64,000 nt of DNA from Pedobacter cryoconitis (GCF_003259615.1 NZ_QLLR01000004.1:226219-290218), one strand, 5' to 3'; counted from the first letter of the stretch, positions 1 to 9,198 are shown. Made by a program: numbers and translations. Notes: generated by a model not told the origin, from the letters alone.

Positions 1-181
1 CACCATAAATTACACCAAGTTGAAGAAAACTGATTAACATTATTATTGACTGAAATAATGCTATATATCCCAATTGTTCTTTACTTAAGAGATCCATAAA
101 CAGATAACTCTTTATAAATGTAACGGCCGAATTTAACAGTATAACAGCAATGTATCCATAACGTTGAAAATATCCTTTCAT
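1..181 (-). CDS. Polysaccharide flippase (Wzx-like), N-terminal part
   Basis: This reading frame begins with an ATG that shares one base with the stop codon of the upstream gene (TAATG junction) and leaves the window after 60 residues. The visible peptide is strongly hydrophobic: a first membrane segment with the sequence YIAVILLNSAVTF, then a short polar stretch with KEQLGY, then a second segment of the type IALFQSIIMLISFLQLG. This layout is typical of the N terminus of Wzx/MOP-superfamily O-unit flippases, where KExxG sits after the first helix. In a glycan locus the role would be to flip the lipid-linked repeat unit across the inner membrane. Most of the protein is outside the window, so the family call rests on hydrophobicity, the short motif and context. 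Confidence 0.65.
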   Translation of the reverse strand, partial: MKGYFQRYGYIAVILLNSAVTFIKSYLFMDLLSKEQLGYIALFQSIIMLISFLQLGVIYG

Positions 182-1542
182 TAATCCATACCTCTTTCTA
201 TGGCCATTCTAATATCAGCAATATTTTTGGCACTATATAAACCATCGTGGGGCCATGGATTTCCAACATTTTGCATAGCAATCAACTTCGCTAAATATAT
301 ATGAATCGACTTTCTTTGCTTGAATTCCTTCTTTCCTCTAAGTAAATCATATATTTCTTCAAAGGTTTCGCAGTGATTAACACCATCAAAAGCATCAAAA
401 TAGATTTTACCTAAAACAATGACTGGCTTATCAAGAATCATTGCTTCAAAACCAGCAGTACTAACCAAGGTAATAACTACATCTGACCTGACAATAATCT
501 CTTTTGATGAGACTTCTGCTTTTATAAATTTCGCGTTTGGAAATCTATTCTTAAGTTTCAGCCAAATTTTTTGGGTTAAAAATCCTGCTTGTGCTGGATG
601 TTCTTTGACCAATAAAAATTGATCCTCTGATAAACACTTCAATAAATTCTCAACTAAAGCTAACTGATTGTCATAATATGTAGACATATAAAAAAGAGTT
701 GCTTCCGGTTCAAAATGCATCGGATAAAATATACACTTATCATCTTTATTCAAATCATTCATATCATCATATGAACTATCTTTCAAAATGTAATTGAAAT
801 AATGTTTTATTTCTGTTATATAGTAACCAATCGCATTTCCATAACAAACTTGTCTGATAACTTTATTACCTATTTTTAGACGAATATAAATGCTGTAAAG
901 TAGATGCTTAAATAATTCCTTAAGTCTTGAAAAATCTTTTCCCAATTTATATTCCTTTATAAATGGATTATCAATTGGTCCAGAATTCACCTTATCCATA
1001 TAAGCTTGTGCATCAATCAAATCTTGTTCTGATGGAATCATGGATTGAATTTTTTCAGGCATTGAACTGTGAAAAGGATTATCATGCCAATAAAATGACT
1101 TTTTAACAGGAAAAGCGCCAAAAGCTAAATACCGTATATTTCTGACTCTTGCCTCTATATACATTATTTCAGAAATTTCTAAAGCCACAACCTCATTTAT
1201 CACATAATGCGGCTGATAAGTATTATAAATGTCTCTCCAAAAAGTAACACACTTTTTAAGTATAGCAAGCCTTTCCATATGCGAATGTCCTACAATGTAT
1301 CTATCAGATCCCATTGAATGATCTAGGTAAGGAAATACAATATTAGCTTCTGCCAGATCTCCATACATTTCTTCCAGACACCCAACAACTATACCACCAC
1401 GACTTTCAACATTCCTTTTTTCCTTTATACTTAAGGTAACATGAATAGAATCATACTTATCAGAGACTAAAGTTGGAAAGAACTGAGACTGGTATTCTCT
1501 TGAAAAAAAAAGTACTATAGGTTTTTTATTAAAATCTCTCAT
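181..1542 (-). CDS. Capsule polysaccharide biosynthesis-like protein
   Basis: A 453-residue soluble protein with no signal peptide. The C-terminal half contains FYPMHFEPEAT, then LVKEHPAQAGF, then SDVVITLVSTAGFEAM followed by DKPVIVLG. This order (HFEPE, KEHP, S/T-x-x-GxEA, GKPVxxxG) is the pattern of the capsule synthesis family related to KpsS/KpsC and of GT-B folds that bind a nucleotide sugar in the second domain. The N-terminal half has no motif I recognise. It lies between the flippase and an amidotransferase gene in the same operon, so it probably adds or modifies a sugar of the repeat unit in the cytoplasm. Donor and acceptor cannot be told from the sequence. The gene starts at an ATG 37 bases downstream of the preceding stop. 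Confidence 0.6.
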   Translation of the reverse strand: MRDFNKKPIVLFFSREYQSQFFPTLVSDKYDSIHVTLSIKEKRNVESRGGIVVGCLEEMYGDLAEANIVFPYLDHSMGSDRYIVGHSHMERLAILKKCVTFWRDIYNTYQPHYVINEVVALEISEIMYIEARVRNIRYLAFGAFPVKKSFYWHDNPFHSSMPEKIQSMIPSEQDLIDAQAYMDKVNSGPIDNPFIKEYKLGKDFSRLKELFKHLLYSIYIRLKIGNKVIRQVCYGNAIGYYITEIKHYFNYILKDSSYDDMNDLNKDDKCIFYPMHFEPEATLFYMSTYYDNQLALVENLLKCLSEDQFLLVKEHPAQAGFLTQKIWLKLKNRFPNAKFIKAEVSSKEIIVRSDVVITLVSTAGFEAMILDKPVIVLGKIYFDAFDGVNHCETFEEIYDLLRGKKEFKQRKSIHIYLAKLIAMQNVGNPWPHDGLYSAKNIADIRMAIERGMD

Positions 1543-1579
1543 ATTATTACATAGTGTCTAGAAGTTAAAAGCTAAATTT

Positions 1580-2827
1580 CTAGGCAACTCCTTTACCTAT
1601 TAAAATATACTTATTTGTGGAATCAGTCGATTTCTCAACGGGTGTGATTAGAAAATCTGTAAACTTATTGATTTGTTCAAGCCTACAGCTATCTTCAACA
1701 TAGGCATCAGAAAATAGATACTCTGGATTTAATATCCATTCCCACTCGTTATTCCTTTTCCACATTTTTTTATTCCGATGTTGGTCAATCAGATAATTGA
1801 AGCTGTTTTCGCTGATACCAATCCAATTCAGAAACTTATGCAAGTGAAGTGGTTCCTTATTAGTATACTGTTTAACAAGTTCAATCCCTTCTTCTCTCGT
1901 CATTCGTCTCAAACGGATTTCTCTGGAAGCATGATCAGAAACTTTTCCGTATCCGTGCTTAATAAACTTAATATAATCATGGACATCTGAATAATTAAAG
2001 CAGTCAACATCATTATATGTATCAAAAGTTCGTGTTTGCTCATGGGATTCATAATTATACAAATGAATCATTTCTTCATGTTGTGATCTACTGTCCCATC
2101 TGATAAAATTATTCAAGTAAATTCCCCTTACGCCTATACGTTCAATTTCCTTATCATCCGGATACCTATATTGAATAATATCTTGCTCAGAAATACTATC
2201 AAATTCATCAATGAGATCCTCCGCCTCAAATCCCATCAAATCATGCTCTTTACGATATTTTCTGGTCATCTCTACTTCGTCAAGATGCGAGAACATACCT
2301 ACCTGATCAATCCCCTGATGAGCTCCCCATATAATCAGAGGAATCTTAAATTTCACAGCAACTTGTACAGGATAAACAGTTTGCCCTGCCAAACAGTGCC
2401 AGTATATACTTCCTATCTTGCGTAAACTTGCTCTCGTTATTTTTTTGACAGTTTCAGGATTTACTGTTAAAGTCATGATATCACAGTCAAACTGCATTCT
2501 CAATTTAGCCAAATTACGAATACCTATATCCGTATTGTATTGCTTATTATAAGTTACCAACAGCGGATTCATACCATATACATTTTTTATCATGTGTACA
2601 ATAAAGAAAGAATCCCTTGCACCACTTACTGGAATAATACAATCATAATTATTTTGGGATTTATTTTTATACTCTTTTAGAATATCTTCTAAACCCTCAG
2701 CGCGGGCATTCCAATCAAGAACATCTTTTTCTTCATGCACATTGCAGCCGCTGCAAATCCCTTTTTCATCAAAGACAATATTAAGAGGGTGATTTTCTGG
2801 ATATAGGCAACGTAAACAATACTTCAT
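1580..2827 (-). CDS. N-acetyl sugar amidotransferase, PP-loop type (paralogue 1, atypical loop)
   Basis: A 415-residue protein of the WbpG/PseA/LegG-like N-acetyl sugar amidotransferase family. These enzymes use ATP to activate an N-acetyl group on a sugar and convert it to an acetamidino group with ammonia from a HisH/HisF-type glutaminase. Residues C4, C7, C25 and C28 form the usual N-terminal zinc-ribbon pattern. The ATP-binding PP-loop at residues 68-73 reads SGARDS, whereas the second copy encoded at 4321-5451 has the standard SGGKDS. The start codon overlaps the HisF-like gene stop by four bases, so the two are translationally coupled. The loop change could alter ATP use or make this a partner rather than an independent catalyst. 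That is inference; the family assignment itself is secure. Confidence 0.85.
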   Translation of the reverse strand: MKYCLRCLYPENHPLNIVFDEKGICSGCNVHEEKDVLDWNARAEGLEDILKEYKNKSQNNYDCIIPVSGARDSFFIVHMIKNVYGMNPLLVTYNKQYNTDIGIRNLAKLRMQFDCDIMTLTVNPETVKKITRASLRKIGSIYWHCLAGQTVYPVQVAVKFKIPLIIWGAHQGIDQVGMFSHLDEVEMTRKYRKEHDLMGFEAEDLIDEFDSISEQDIIQYRYPDDKEIERIGVRGIYLNNFIRWDSRSQHEEMIHLYNYESHEQTRTFDTYNDVDCFNYSDVHDYIKFIKHGYGKVSDHASREIRLRRMTREEGIELVKQYTNKEPLHLHKFLNWIGISENSFNYLIDQHRNKKMWKRNNEWEWILNPEYLFSDAYVEDSCRLEQINKFTDFLITPVEKSTDSTNKYILIGKGVA

Positions 2828-3690
2828 ATAACTTCCTTTTCTATTCTAACAAATAACATATTTTCGAGCACTTCATCAGTTTTTTTATTTAAGCGTAAAT
2901 CCTTACTATAAGACGAGTCATTGTAATCTGCAAAAGTTTCTAATCTTACTTCAATGTCTTTTTTAATGATTGATTTAGTAATATTTACCGCATGTTCCGT
3001 AAAATGAAAGAAATTGGCGGCACTTGCTGCAGATACATTTGTTTTCTTAAACACATCAATGAAATCATTGGCATTCCTAGCACCACCGCAGCAAATAACT
3101 GGAACGCTTACATTATCACAAATAGAATTGATAAGATCAATATCGTACCCAAAATATGAACCATCTCTATCAACTGAATTTATAAGTATTTCTCCTGCAC
3201 CTAAACCTTGGACACGTTTTGCTAACTCACCTGGGGAAATATCTAATATTTTTTGATTATAATAATCATAGACTTTATATCCTTTAACAGTATATATTCC
3301 ATCTATTGAAACAACGACACACTGATCACCAAACACATGTGCAGCTTCAGAAATTATTTTGTCATCAAATAAAGCTGACTGATTCAATGAGATTTTATCA
3401 GCACCACAATGCATCAATTGTCTAATATGCTCGATTTTCTTAATACCTCCACCTACTGTCAATGGTACGTAACATTTTTTTGCAGCTTTCTTTACCATCT
3501 CGAAATCTGGATCACAATGATTTTTACTAGTACTAATATCAGTAAGTATAATCTCATCAATACCCCATTGATTCAAAAAATCGATAGCAATATCAGGTTT
3601 ACCGACCGGCAGATATTTCTTAAAACCAATACTCTGAACGACTATCCCGTCCTTAACAACTAAACTAGCAGCAATTCTTTTCTTCAGCAT
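2824..3690 (-). CDS. HisF-like subunit of the sugar amidotransferase system
   Basis: A 288-residue TIM-barrel protein related to imidazole glycerol phosphate synthase cyclase. Phosphate-site motifs are visible (VGGGIKK and later CCGGARN). Residue 11, the catalytic aspartate of true HisF in the CLDVKDG motif, is valine here (SLVVKDG), while the second aspartate in VVSID is kept. Loss of the first aspartate fits a HisF2-type protein that delivers ammonia to an amidotransferase and does not make imidazole rings. The protein is about 35 residues longer than ordinary HisF, with a charged C-terminal tail. It sits directly between hisH and amidotransferase 1 and overlaps the latter by four bases. 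I reject a role in histidine synthesis. Confidence 0.85.
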   Translation of the reverse strand: MLKKRIAASLVVKDGIVVQSIGFKKYLPVGKPDIAIDFLNQWGIDEIILTDISTSKNHCDPDFEMVKKAAKKCYVPLTVGGGIKKIEHIRQLMHCGADKISLNQSALFDDKIISEAAHVFGDQCVVVSIDGIYTVKGYKVYDYYNQKILDISPGELAKRVQGLGAGEILINSVDRDGSYFGYDIDLINSICDNVSVPVICCGGARNANDFIDVFKKTNVSAASAANFFHFTEHAVNITKSIIKKDIEVRLETFADYNDSSYSKDLRLNKKTDEVLENMLFVRIEKEVI

Positions 3691-3697
3691 TTTTTTA

Positions 3698-4324
3698 TTA
3701 TATTGAGTTAAAAAATCCTCTAAATAATTTCAAACCGTTGGTTTGGCTCTTTTCTGGATGAAACTGCACACCAAAAATATTGCTTTTTTGCACTGCAGCC
3801 GTTACAGCTATATCGTAATCGCAATAAGCACTTACATATTTATCCTCACAATCAAAATAATAACTATGATCAAAATAAAAGTTTGCATCAACAGGGGTTC
3901 TAATGAATAAAGGCTCCGTTTGCTTTACACTTATATTATTCCATCCAACATGAGGAACAGCAAATTCCTGACTTAATTCTAACCTTTTAACAGTACCTTC
4001 AATCCAATTCAACCCCATATGTATGCCATTTTCTTCAGAAAGTGTTGCCATTAATTGCATACCTACACAAATTCCCAGAATTGGTTTTTTAAGTACTAAA
4101 ACCTGTTCATTTAATATCTTGTCAAGATTTCTATCCCTAAGATTATTGATGGATTCTTCAAATGCACCCACTCCTGGTAAAATCAATATATCAGCATTAT
4201 TTATTACCTTCTCATCATCTGAAATAATGAGTTTATTATATCCCAAAGATTTAATGGCATTAGAAACAGAATATGTGTTTCCAACCCCATAATCTACAAT
4301 TACAATATTATGTTTTAAACTCAT
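3698..4324 (-). CDS. HisH-like glutamine amidotransferase subunit
   Basis: A 208-residue class I glutaminase. The nucleophile lies in LGICVGMQ (C86), and the histidine and glutamate of the triad lie in GVQFHPEKSQ (H189, E191). The N terminus, with DYGVGN, is standard for HisH. It would hydrolyse glutamine and pass ammonia through the neighbouring HisF-like barrel. Its ATG overlaps the stop of amidotransferase 2 (ATGA), and HisF follows after seven bases. The order amidotransferase 2, HisH, HisF, amidotransferase 1 therefore forms a tight four-gene block. Gene order and the HisF change favour glycan modification over histidine synthesis. Confidence 0.88.
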   Translation of the reverse strand: MSLKHNIVIVDYGVGNTYSVSNAIKSLGYNKLIISDDEKVINNADILILPGVGAFEESINNLRDRNLDKILNEQVLVLKKPILGICVGMQLMATLSEENGIHMGLNWIEGTVKRLELSQEFAVPHVGWNNISVKQTEPLFIRTPVDANFYFDHSYYFDCEDKYVSAYCDYDIAVTAAVQKSNIFGVQFHPEKSQTNGLKLFRGFFNSI

Positions 4325-5451
4325 AAACCTATTCCCACTTCAAATTTAGGAGCCCAATTACCCATGGCATCCCGTTCAAATAAATCCTTGTTAACTGATC
4401 TGTCTACCTTTTCCCAAAAATCAGTTTCTGTTATTCCGATATAGTCGCAAAAACTCTTAATATATTTGGGCCCACATGCCCCATCATATTTTTTTGTTAG
4501 CTCAATAGCTTCTTGGCGAGTTATTCTGCCTAAACGGATATCTTCGTTTACATAATCACTAATACGACCAAATCCAAATTTTAAATATTTGATCATCTGA
4601 TTCATTCCCACCCAATCTTCATCTAAAGAAGTTATGCCTAAGGGATCTCCAATTGCACTAGGAGGTTCGTTACGTATATCTAACCCACGCAGGGCAGCAA
4701 AATTTCCATTATCTACTAAAGACCAATCTTTCCAAAAATACCCAAGAAATGTGATACGTAAATTAGCATCTTCCATTTCCTTCTCAGATGGATAATTATA
4801 TTGAAGAATATCTTGTTTCTTTATTTCTTCATTTAATAACCAGGTTATATCTCCTCCCCCAAGTGTATTCATCTTCCGAAGATTATTTCCATCACTTCCG
4901 CTTTTCCCCATTACATTTAAATCTCCCAACTGTAGAGCTGAATTCTCGCCCCACCATATCAATGGGATCTGATAAGCTATAGCTAATCTTGGCACACTAC
5001 TGAATAATGCCAGTTCTGTCGATTTAGCCCAATTTGTATATTCAAAAAAGCCTTTTCGCATTAACTTTTTCCAAACTTCAGGTCCTGGATTTATTGTAAT
5101 ACAGTCAAATCCATGTGAAATCATATTAGCCACATTATCAACACCCCTTTGAGTTATTTGTTCAGGGGGGTAGCTTAAGCTAACCAGTAAGGGATTCATT
5201 TTCAATACGTCCTTTACAAAAAAAGCCTGACGTGTACTATCTTTCCCCCCGCTAACTCCGATGATACAATCATAGCCAGAATGAGCATTTGCTTTACCAA
5301 AAGCTACTATCCCATCTAATTCTTTTCGTCTTTCGCCCCAATCAACATCTTTTAATGTCTCAAAATAATTGCACGCTGGACAAACACCCTTATTATCAAA
5401 TTTGGTGCCGGGACGGGTATCTACTTGCAAACATTTTTCACAATACTTCAT
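4321..5451 (-). CDS. N-acetyl sugar amidotransferase, PP-loop type (paralogue 2, canonical loop)
   Basis: A 376-residue member of the WbpG/PseA-like family. C4, C7, C24 and C27 give the N-terminal CxxC...CxxC zinc pattern, and residues 67-72 read SGGKDS, the canonical PP-loop for adenylating a substrate. The downstream segments MNPLLVS and NMISHGFDCITINPGPE match the same regions of paralogue 1, so the two genes are homologous along their length, but they are clearly diverged. The enzyme should form an acetamidino group on an N-acetylated sugar such as a pseudaminic acid derivative. Its start overlaps the preceding GNAT stop by four bases. Which of the two paralogues acts on pseudaminic acid cannot be decided here. 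Confidence 0.87.
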   Translation of the reverse strand: MKYCEKCLQVDTRPGTKFDNKGVCPACNYFETLKDVDWGERRKELDGIVAFGKANAHSGYDCIIGVSGGKDSTRQAFFVKDVLKMNPLLVSLSYPPEQITQRGVDNVANMISHGFDCITINPGPEVWKKLMRKGFFEYTNWAKSTELALFSSVPRLAIAYQIPLIWWGENSALQLGDLNVMGKSGSDGNNLRKMNTLGGGDITWLLNEEIKKQDILQYNYPSEKEMEDANLRITFLGYFWKDWSLVDNGNFAALRGLDIRNEPPSAIGDPLGITSLDEDWVGMNQMIKYLKFGFGRISDYVNEDIRLGRITRQEAIELTKKYDGACGPKYIKSFCDYIGITETDFWEKVDRSVNKDLFERDAMGNWAPKFEVGIGL

Positions 5452-5987
5452 ATCTCATTTGATAAAATCCCAAATTCCATTATATCAATGTATTTTCCTT
5501 GCTTAAAAATAGCATCCCTTCTTAATCCTTCTTGTATCATTCCTATTTTTTTTGCCAATTTTTGCATACCCAAATTTTCTGCAGAAGTACCACAATAGAT
5601 ACGATGCAAATTTAATATTCTAAACCCATGCTTTAAAATCAATATGGCTGCTTCCTCCATTATCCCTTTACCCCAGAATGTTTTGTCTCCGAGTAAAAAA
5701 GCAATTTCTGCATTTCTATCAATCCAACTAACATTTTGAAGGCTAATATTACCAATATGCATAGACGTTTGCTTGTCAATGACAGCTAACACAAAATCTG
5801 TTTGAGAAGAATTTATATGCGAAACATATTTAAGAAGCTTATCAGCTGTCATTGGAAATCGACCATGCGAATTGAAATATGTAATTTCAGGGTCATTTAA
5901 CCAGAGTGAATAATTACCTTCCACATCTTGTTCTTTTAAAGCTCTTAGGAAAATACGATCACCTTCTATAAAAACGTCTTTATTCAT
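5448..5987 (-). CDS. GNAT acetyltransferase, RimJ/RimL type
   Basis: A 179-residue GCN5-related N-acyltransferase. It opens with the RimJ/RimL-type sequence GDRIFLRALKEQDVEGNY, continues with EIAFLLGDKTFWGKGIMEEA (the acetyl-CoA pyrophosphate loop, here WGKGIM), and ends with the NLHRIYCGTSAENLGMQKLAKKIG region typical of the family. In this setting the likely substrate is an amino sugar made by the adjacent DegT aminotransferase rather than a ribosomal protein. It overlaps genes on both sides by one to four bases, so it is an integral operon member. The acceptor is not visible from sequence. Confidence 0.75.
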   Translation of the reverse strand: MNKDVFIEGDRIFLRALKEQDVEGNYSLWLNDPEITYFNSHGRFPMTADKLLKYVSHINSSQTDFVLAVIDKQTSMHIGNISLQNVSWIDRNAEIAFLLGDKTFWGKGIMEEAAILILKHGFRILNLHRIYCGTSAENLGMQKLAKKIGMIQEGLRRDAIFKQGKYIDIMEFGILSNEI

Positions 5988-6958
5988 TATTTTGAAAGGA
6001 TATTTGAAATTTTATAAATTAAGTTATCTTCATTTGCGATTGATCCAATATTCAATCCCTCAAATGGATCATTAGTAAGACACGCTTCCAAAAATCTAAT
6101 TATAGGTTTCCCCATAATATCTGCTTCTCGCAAAAGTGAAGAAAAAAAGCCAATTACTGCTATAGAAAAATATATTGATTCATTAACATCCAAATCAGTT
6201 GGCAATAGTTTAAAATTCTCATTCCCTGAAAAAATTTTCATCAACGAAGCTGTTTTTTGATTCGGGTGCATTTTCACCAAAATTAACCAATCTTTTACAA
6301 GATCCTTTGGCGCTTCTTCTACTAATTTAACTATTTTCTCTGAGGCAGAATATTCGTCAAAACCATAAATCATCTTACCATCCACATTAGAAAGTGGATC
6401 GGGAGCAAATAATATAATTTTTTTCGATTCATTGTGAACACCAATTTTCTCAAAATAATCCTTACGTGAAAGAGACGAATTCCAGTTAGCTAACCAACTG
6501 TGATACGGATTCCCAATTATTAAAAGTTTATCAATACTAATCCCTTCGTTAATCGCAATATCTCTTGCTCTCTCATCCAAAACCAAAACTTTGTCTGGTA
6601 AATTTAATGACCCTTCAGAGTTTCTAAACCGTTCAGAAATAGAAGTCCAATGATCCACAAAAGACCAGCATGTAATTCCTTTTTGTTTTGCAATTGAGAC
6701 AAACCGCTGTTCTATATTTGAAGTATAAGATGTTCCAGTAAATATCAAATCAGGATTAAATTCATCCACAATTAAATTTAGCTGGCCATTAACAATTATT
6801 ACTTGGTTTTTAAAATTCTTATAGAAATGATGCTCTCTGTCTGATACGGCCAAAACATTAGCCTCATCATGGCCCGCCATTAAAGACAGACAAGGTTTTG
6901 CGCCCCCTGGATCACTAAAAACAAAAAGAATCTTTCCTTTAGGCTCTGGTTTCAACAC
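5987..6958 (-). CDS. Glycosyltransferase-like protein of the glycan locus
   Basis: A 323-residue cytoplasmic protein without signal peptide. It starts from GTG and overlaps the upstream aminotransferase gene by 20 bases. The N terminus (KILFVFSDPGGAKPCLSLM) looks like the first strand and glycine-rich loop of a Rossmann-type half. Later comes PDLIFTGTSY, then IIGNPYHSW, then a C-terminal GFFSSLLREADIMGKPIIR that resembles the donor-site S-x-x-x-EA-x-x-GKP pattern of GT-B enzymes and CDP-glycerol transferase relatives. I do not recognise a named family. A glycosyltransferase or glycan-modifying role is inferred from fold-like motifs and context. Confidence 0.45.
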   Translation of the reverse strand: MLKPEPKGKILFVFSDPGGAKPCLSLMAGHDEANVLAVSDREHHFYKNFKNQVIIVNGQLNLIVDEFNPDLIFTGTSYTSNIEQRFVSIAKQKGITCWSFVDHWTSISERFRNSEGSLNLPDKVLVLDERARDIAINEGISIDKLLIIGNPYHSWLANWNSSLSRKDYFEKIGVHNESKKIILFAPDPLSNVDGKMIYGFDEYSASEKIVKLVEEAPKDLVKDWLILVKMHPNQKTASLMKIFSGNENFKLLPTDLDVNESIYFSIAVIGFFSSLLREADIMGKPIIRFLEACLTNDPFEGLNIGSIANEDNLIYKISNILSK

Positions 6959-8249
6959 TTTTCAATTCATCTATATTGTCAAATATTTTTTGAAATGCAG
7001 AAACCACATCCAGTAAATCTTCAGTACTCATACCTGGCCGCATAAATTCATGAGTAAACAGTACTTCAAAATGCATTTTCTCTGCTATGGGGCATAATCC
7101 GGGAGTATAATTAATTGATTTTTGATCTGCAGCTGGATGATTAAAAGCCCATCCTGCTCTTTGCTGATAAATCGGCTGCAAATAAAGTGGTTTAACATAG
7201 CCCATACCAATTAGAGGTGCTGTTTCACGAAGAATGGCTGAAGGTAGTTCTGCCTTTAATGCATTTACGAATGTATCACGATCAATACCCGCTATTTCTT
7301 TATTGAATTTTATTGGATGTACATAATAAGTATGCACAGACCCCTTTTCTGGATGAGGTTGTAATTCAAGCGCGCTGAATTTGGACAAATGTTCATTTAA
7401 AAATGCAACGTTTTCCAATCTTTCAGCTAATAAATCTGGAAGTTTTGCTAGTTGCTGAATGCCAATTGCACATTCAATTTCTGTCATTCTAAAATTAAAT
7501 CCGATCATATTTGTCAAATCTTCAATTCCTTTAGGACCTACAACATTTTCCGCATGATTACGAATCATTTGGCAACGGTCAATTAAATCATCATTATTAG
7601 ATGTTATAACCCCTCCCTCTCCAGTATGAATATGTTTGTGATAATTTAAACTAAATATTCCCAAATCACCAATTGTTCCAACGTATTTGCCTTTATATTT
7701 TGCCATTGGTGCCTGAGCACAATCTTCAATAACAATTAGATTATGTTTTTTAGCAATAGCCATAATGAGATCCATATTAGCCGGATGCCCAAAAATATGT
7801 ACTACCAGTATTGCTTTTGTACGAGATGTAATTCTTGACTCGATACTTTCAGGTGCCATACAAAAAGTAACGGGATCAATATCTGCAAAAACAGGTATAC
7901 CGCCATAAAGTAATGGAGCTATAGCACTGGCTGACATCGAGTAAGGGGAAACTATTACTTCATCTCCAGGTTGAATCCCAATTGCCCCCATGGCAGTAAA
8001 TAATCCGGATGTATTAGAGTTTACAGAGACTGCATGTTTAACTCCTAAAGCTTTTGCCCACTTGCTTTCAAACTCCCTTACATTTGGTCCACCCAAAAAA
8101 TCATTATGATAAGCTCCTAAAAACTGAGAAAGATTCCCCGTTTCCAATACTTTCATTACAGCATCCTTTTCTTCTTGTCCTATAGTATTATACGCAGGGA
8201 AAAGAGTTGTTCTCGTAATATCTCCACCATTTATAGCTAGCTTTGCCAT
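6939..8249 (-). CDS. DegT/DnrJ/EryC1/StrS family sugar aminotransferase
   Basis: A 436-residue PLP-dependent aminotransferase of the nucleotide-sugar type. The cofactor lysine is K205 in SLNYHKHIHTGEGG; the substrate-site segments SVNSNTSGLF and VIEDCAQAP are typical. It is distinct from PseC of the same locus, so the cell can install a second amino group on another keto sugar. The gene follows a Gfo/Idh oxidoreductase by one base and precedes a GNAT and a glycosyltransferase-like gene, a set that often builds an N-acylated amino sugar. The keto-sugar substrate is unknown. Confidence 0.82.
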   Translation of the reverse strand: MAKLAINGGDITRTTLFPAYNTIGQEEKDAVMKVLETGNLSQFLGAYHNDFLGGPNVREFESKWAKALGVKHAVSVNSNTSGLFTAMGAIGIQPGDEVIVSPYSMSASAIAPLLYGGIPVFADIDPVTFCMAPESIESRITSRTKAILVVHIFGHPANMDLIMAIAKKHNLIVIEDCAQAPMAKYKGKYVGTIGDLGIFSLNYHKHIHTGEGGVITSNNDDLIDRCQMIRNHAENVVGPKGIEDLTNMIGFNFRMTEIECAIGIQQLAKLPDLLAERLENVAFLNEHLSKFSALELQPHPEKGSVHTYYVHPIKFNKEIAGIDRDTFVNALKAELPSAILRETAPLIGMGYVKPLYLQPIYQQRAGWAFNHPAADQKSINYTPGLCPIAEKMHFEVLFTHEFMRPGMSTEDLLDVVSAFQKIFDNIDELKSVETRA

Positions 8250-8250
8250 A

Positions 8251-9198
8251 TTAATTATTTTTATAATTTAACATTTTTTGATTGAGTTCGACAGAATTGA
8301 GGAAATTATCCCCACTTGCAACTCTATTAATTAGATGCATAGCATAATCTGTTACAAACTTCATATAATCTTTTAAACAATTTTCTTTTCTAAGATCTGA
8401 TTGTATTATAAGAGGCTGTAAAACATTTCCTTTTTCCTGAGAATTGAATACTTCAATTACATTTCCAGAATTTTTAATACTAATTTTATAATGCTTAGAA
8501 TAAACATCAACTTCGAAGTGAGCGAATGAGATATTACTCAAACCCAATATATTAAAATTAATATCATTCCAGTTCGCTTGAAGTGATAAAGTAGCATCAT
8601 CTTTGAAATGATCAAAGACTTTATTGTGCACTTGTATATCTGTTAAATTTATTGATGAATCAAACAAATATTCTAAAATATCAAAAGCATGACTACAATT
8701 ATTAACAAATCCTCTTTGATACCTTACACTAACGTTTGTCACTGATTCATTAATTATGATTGACTGTATTAATTCTTTCAATTCCCCATATGCAGGTAAA
8801 AACCTGCGAATATAATTAACAATAATTTTTGACTGCCCCTTACTATAAATCTTCTTAATTTGCTCTAAATCAATAAGATCATTCGAAATAGGTTTTTCAC
8901 AAATAATGATTTTAACATTAGCAGCAATTGCTTTTTCTATTAACTCAAAATGTGTATTAGTAGGAGTACAAATACTTACAAAATCAAATTTTGCTAAAGT
9001 ACTAATATCAATTATTGGTACGATCTCACATTGATACTGGCTAGCAACCTGCACTGCAAGCTGAGCATTCAAATCATATACAAACAAATCTACTTCTGAC
9101 TTTAAGCTCCAAGCTTTAACGTGAGTTTGTATTTCGCTATTATACATATCATATTGAGATCCAATATTCCCACAGCCAATAACTAAAACCTTATACAT
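8251..9198 (-). CDS. Gfo/Idh/MocA family sugar oxidoreductase
   Basis: A 315-residue NAD(P)-dependent oxidoreductase. The nucleotide loop is GCGNIG at residues 8-13, and the family signature EKPIS lies near residue 99. After the Rossmann half, the C-terminal half is the usual alpha/beta domain, here with a FVNNCSHAFD segment. The gene overlaps pseF by eight bases and is one base upstream of the DegT aminotransferase. In many glycan loci such a pair oxidises and then aminates a nucleotide sugar. The substrate is not evident. Confidence 0.78.
   Translation of the reverse strand: MYKVLVIGCGNIGSQYDMYNSEIQTHVKAWSLKSEVDLFVYDLNAQLAVQVASQYQCEIVPIIDISTLAKFDFVSICTPTNTHFELIEKAIAANVKIIICEKPISNDLIDLEQIKKIYSKGQSKIIVNYIRRFLPAYGELKELIQSIIINESVTNVSVRYQRGFVNNCSHAFDILEYLFDSSINLTDIQVHNKVFDHFKDDATLSLQANWNDINFNILGLSNISFAHFEVDVYSKHYKISIKNSGNVIEVFNSQEKGNVLQPLIIQSDLRKENCLKDYMKFVTDYAMHLINRVASGDNFLNSVELNQKMLNYKNN

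Noticed and set aside
2824..4324. Histidine biosynthesis hisH/hisF
   Set aside because: No other his gene is nearby, the first catalytic aspartate of HisF is lost and both flanking genes are sugar amidotransferases.
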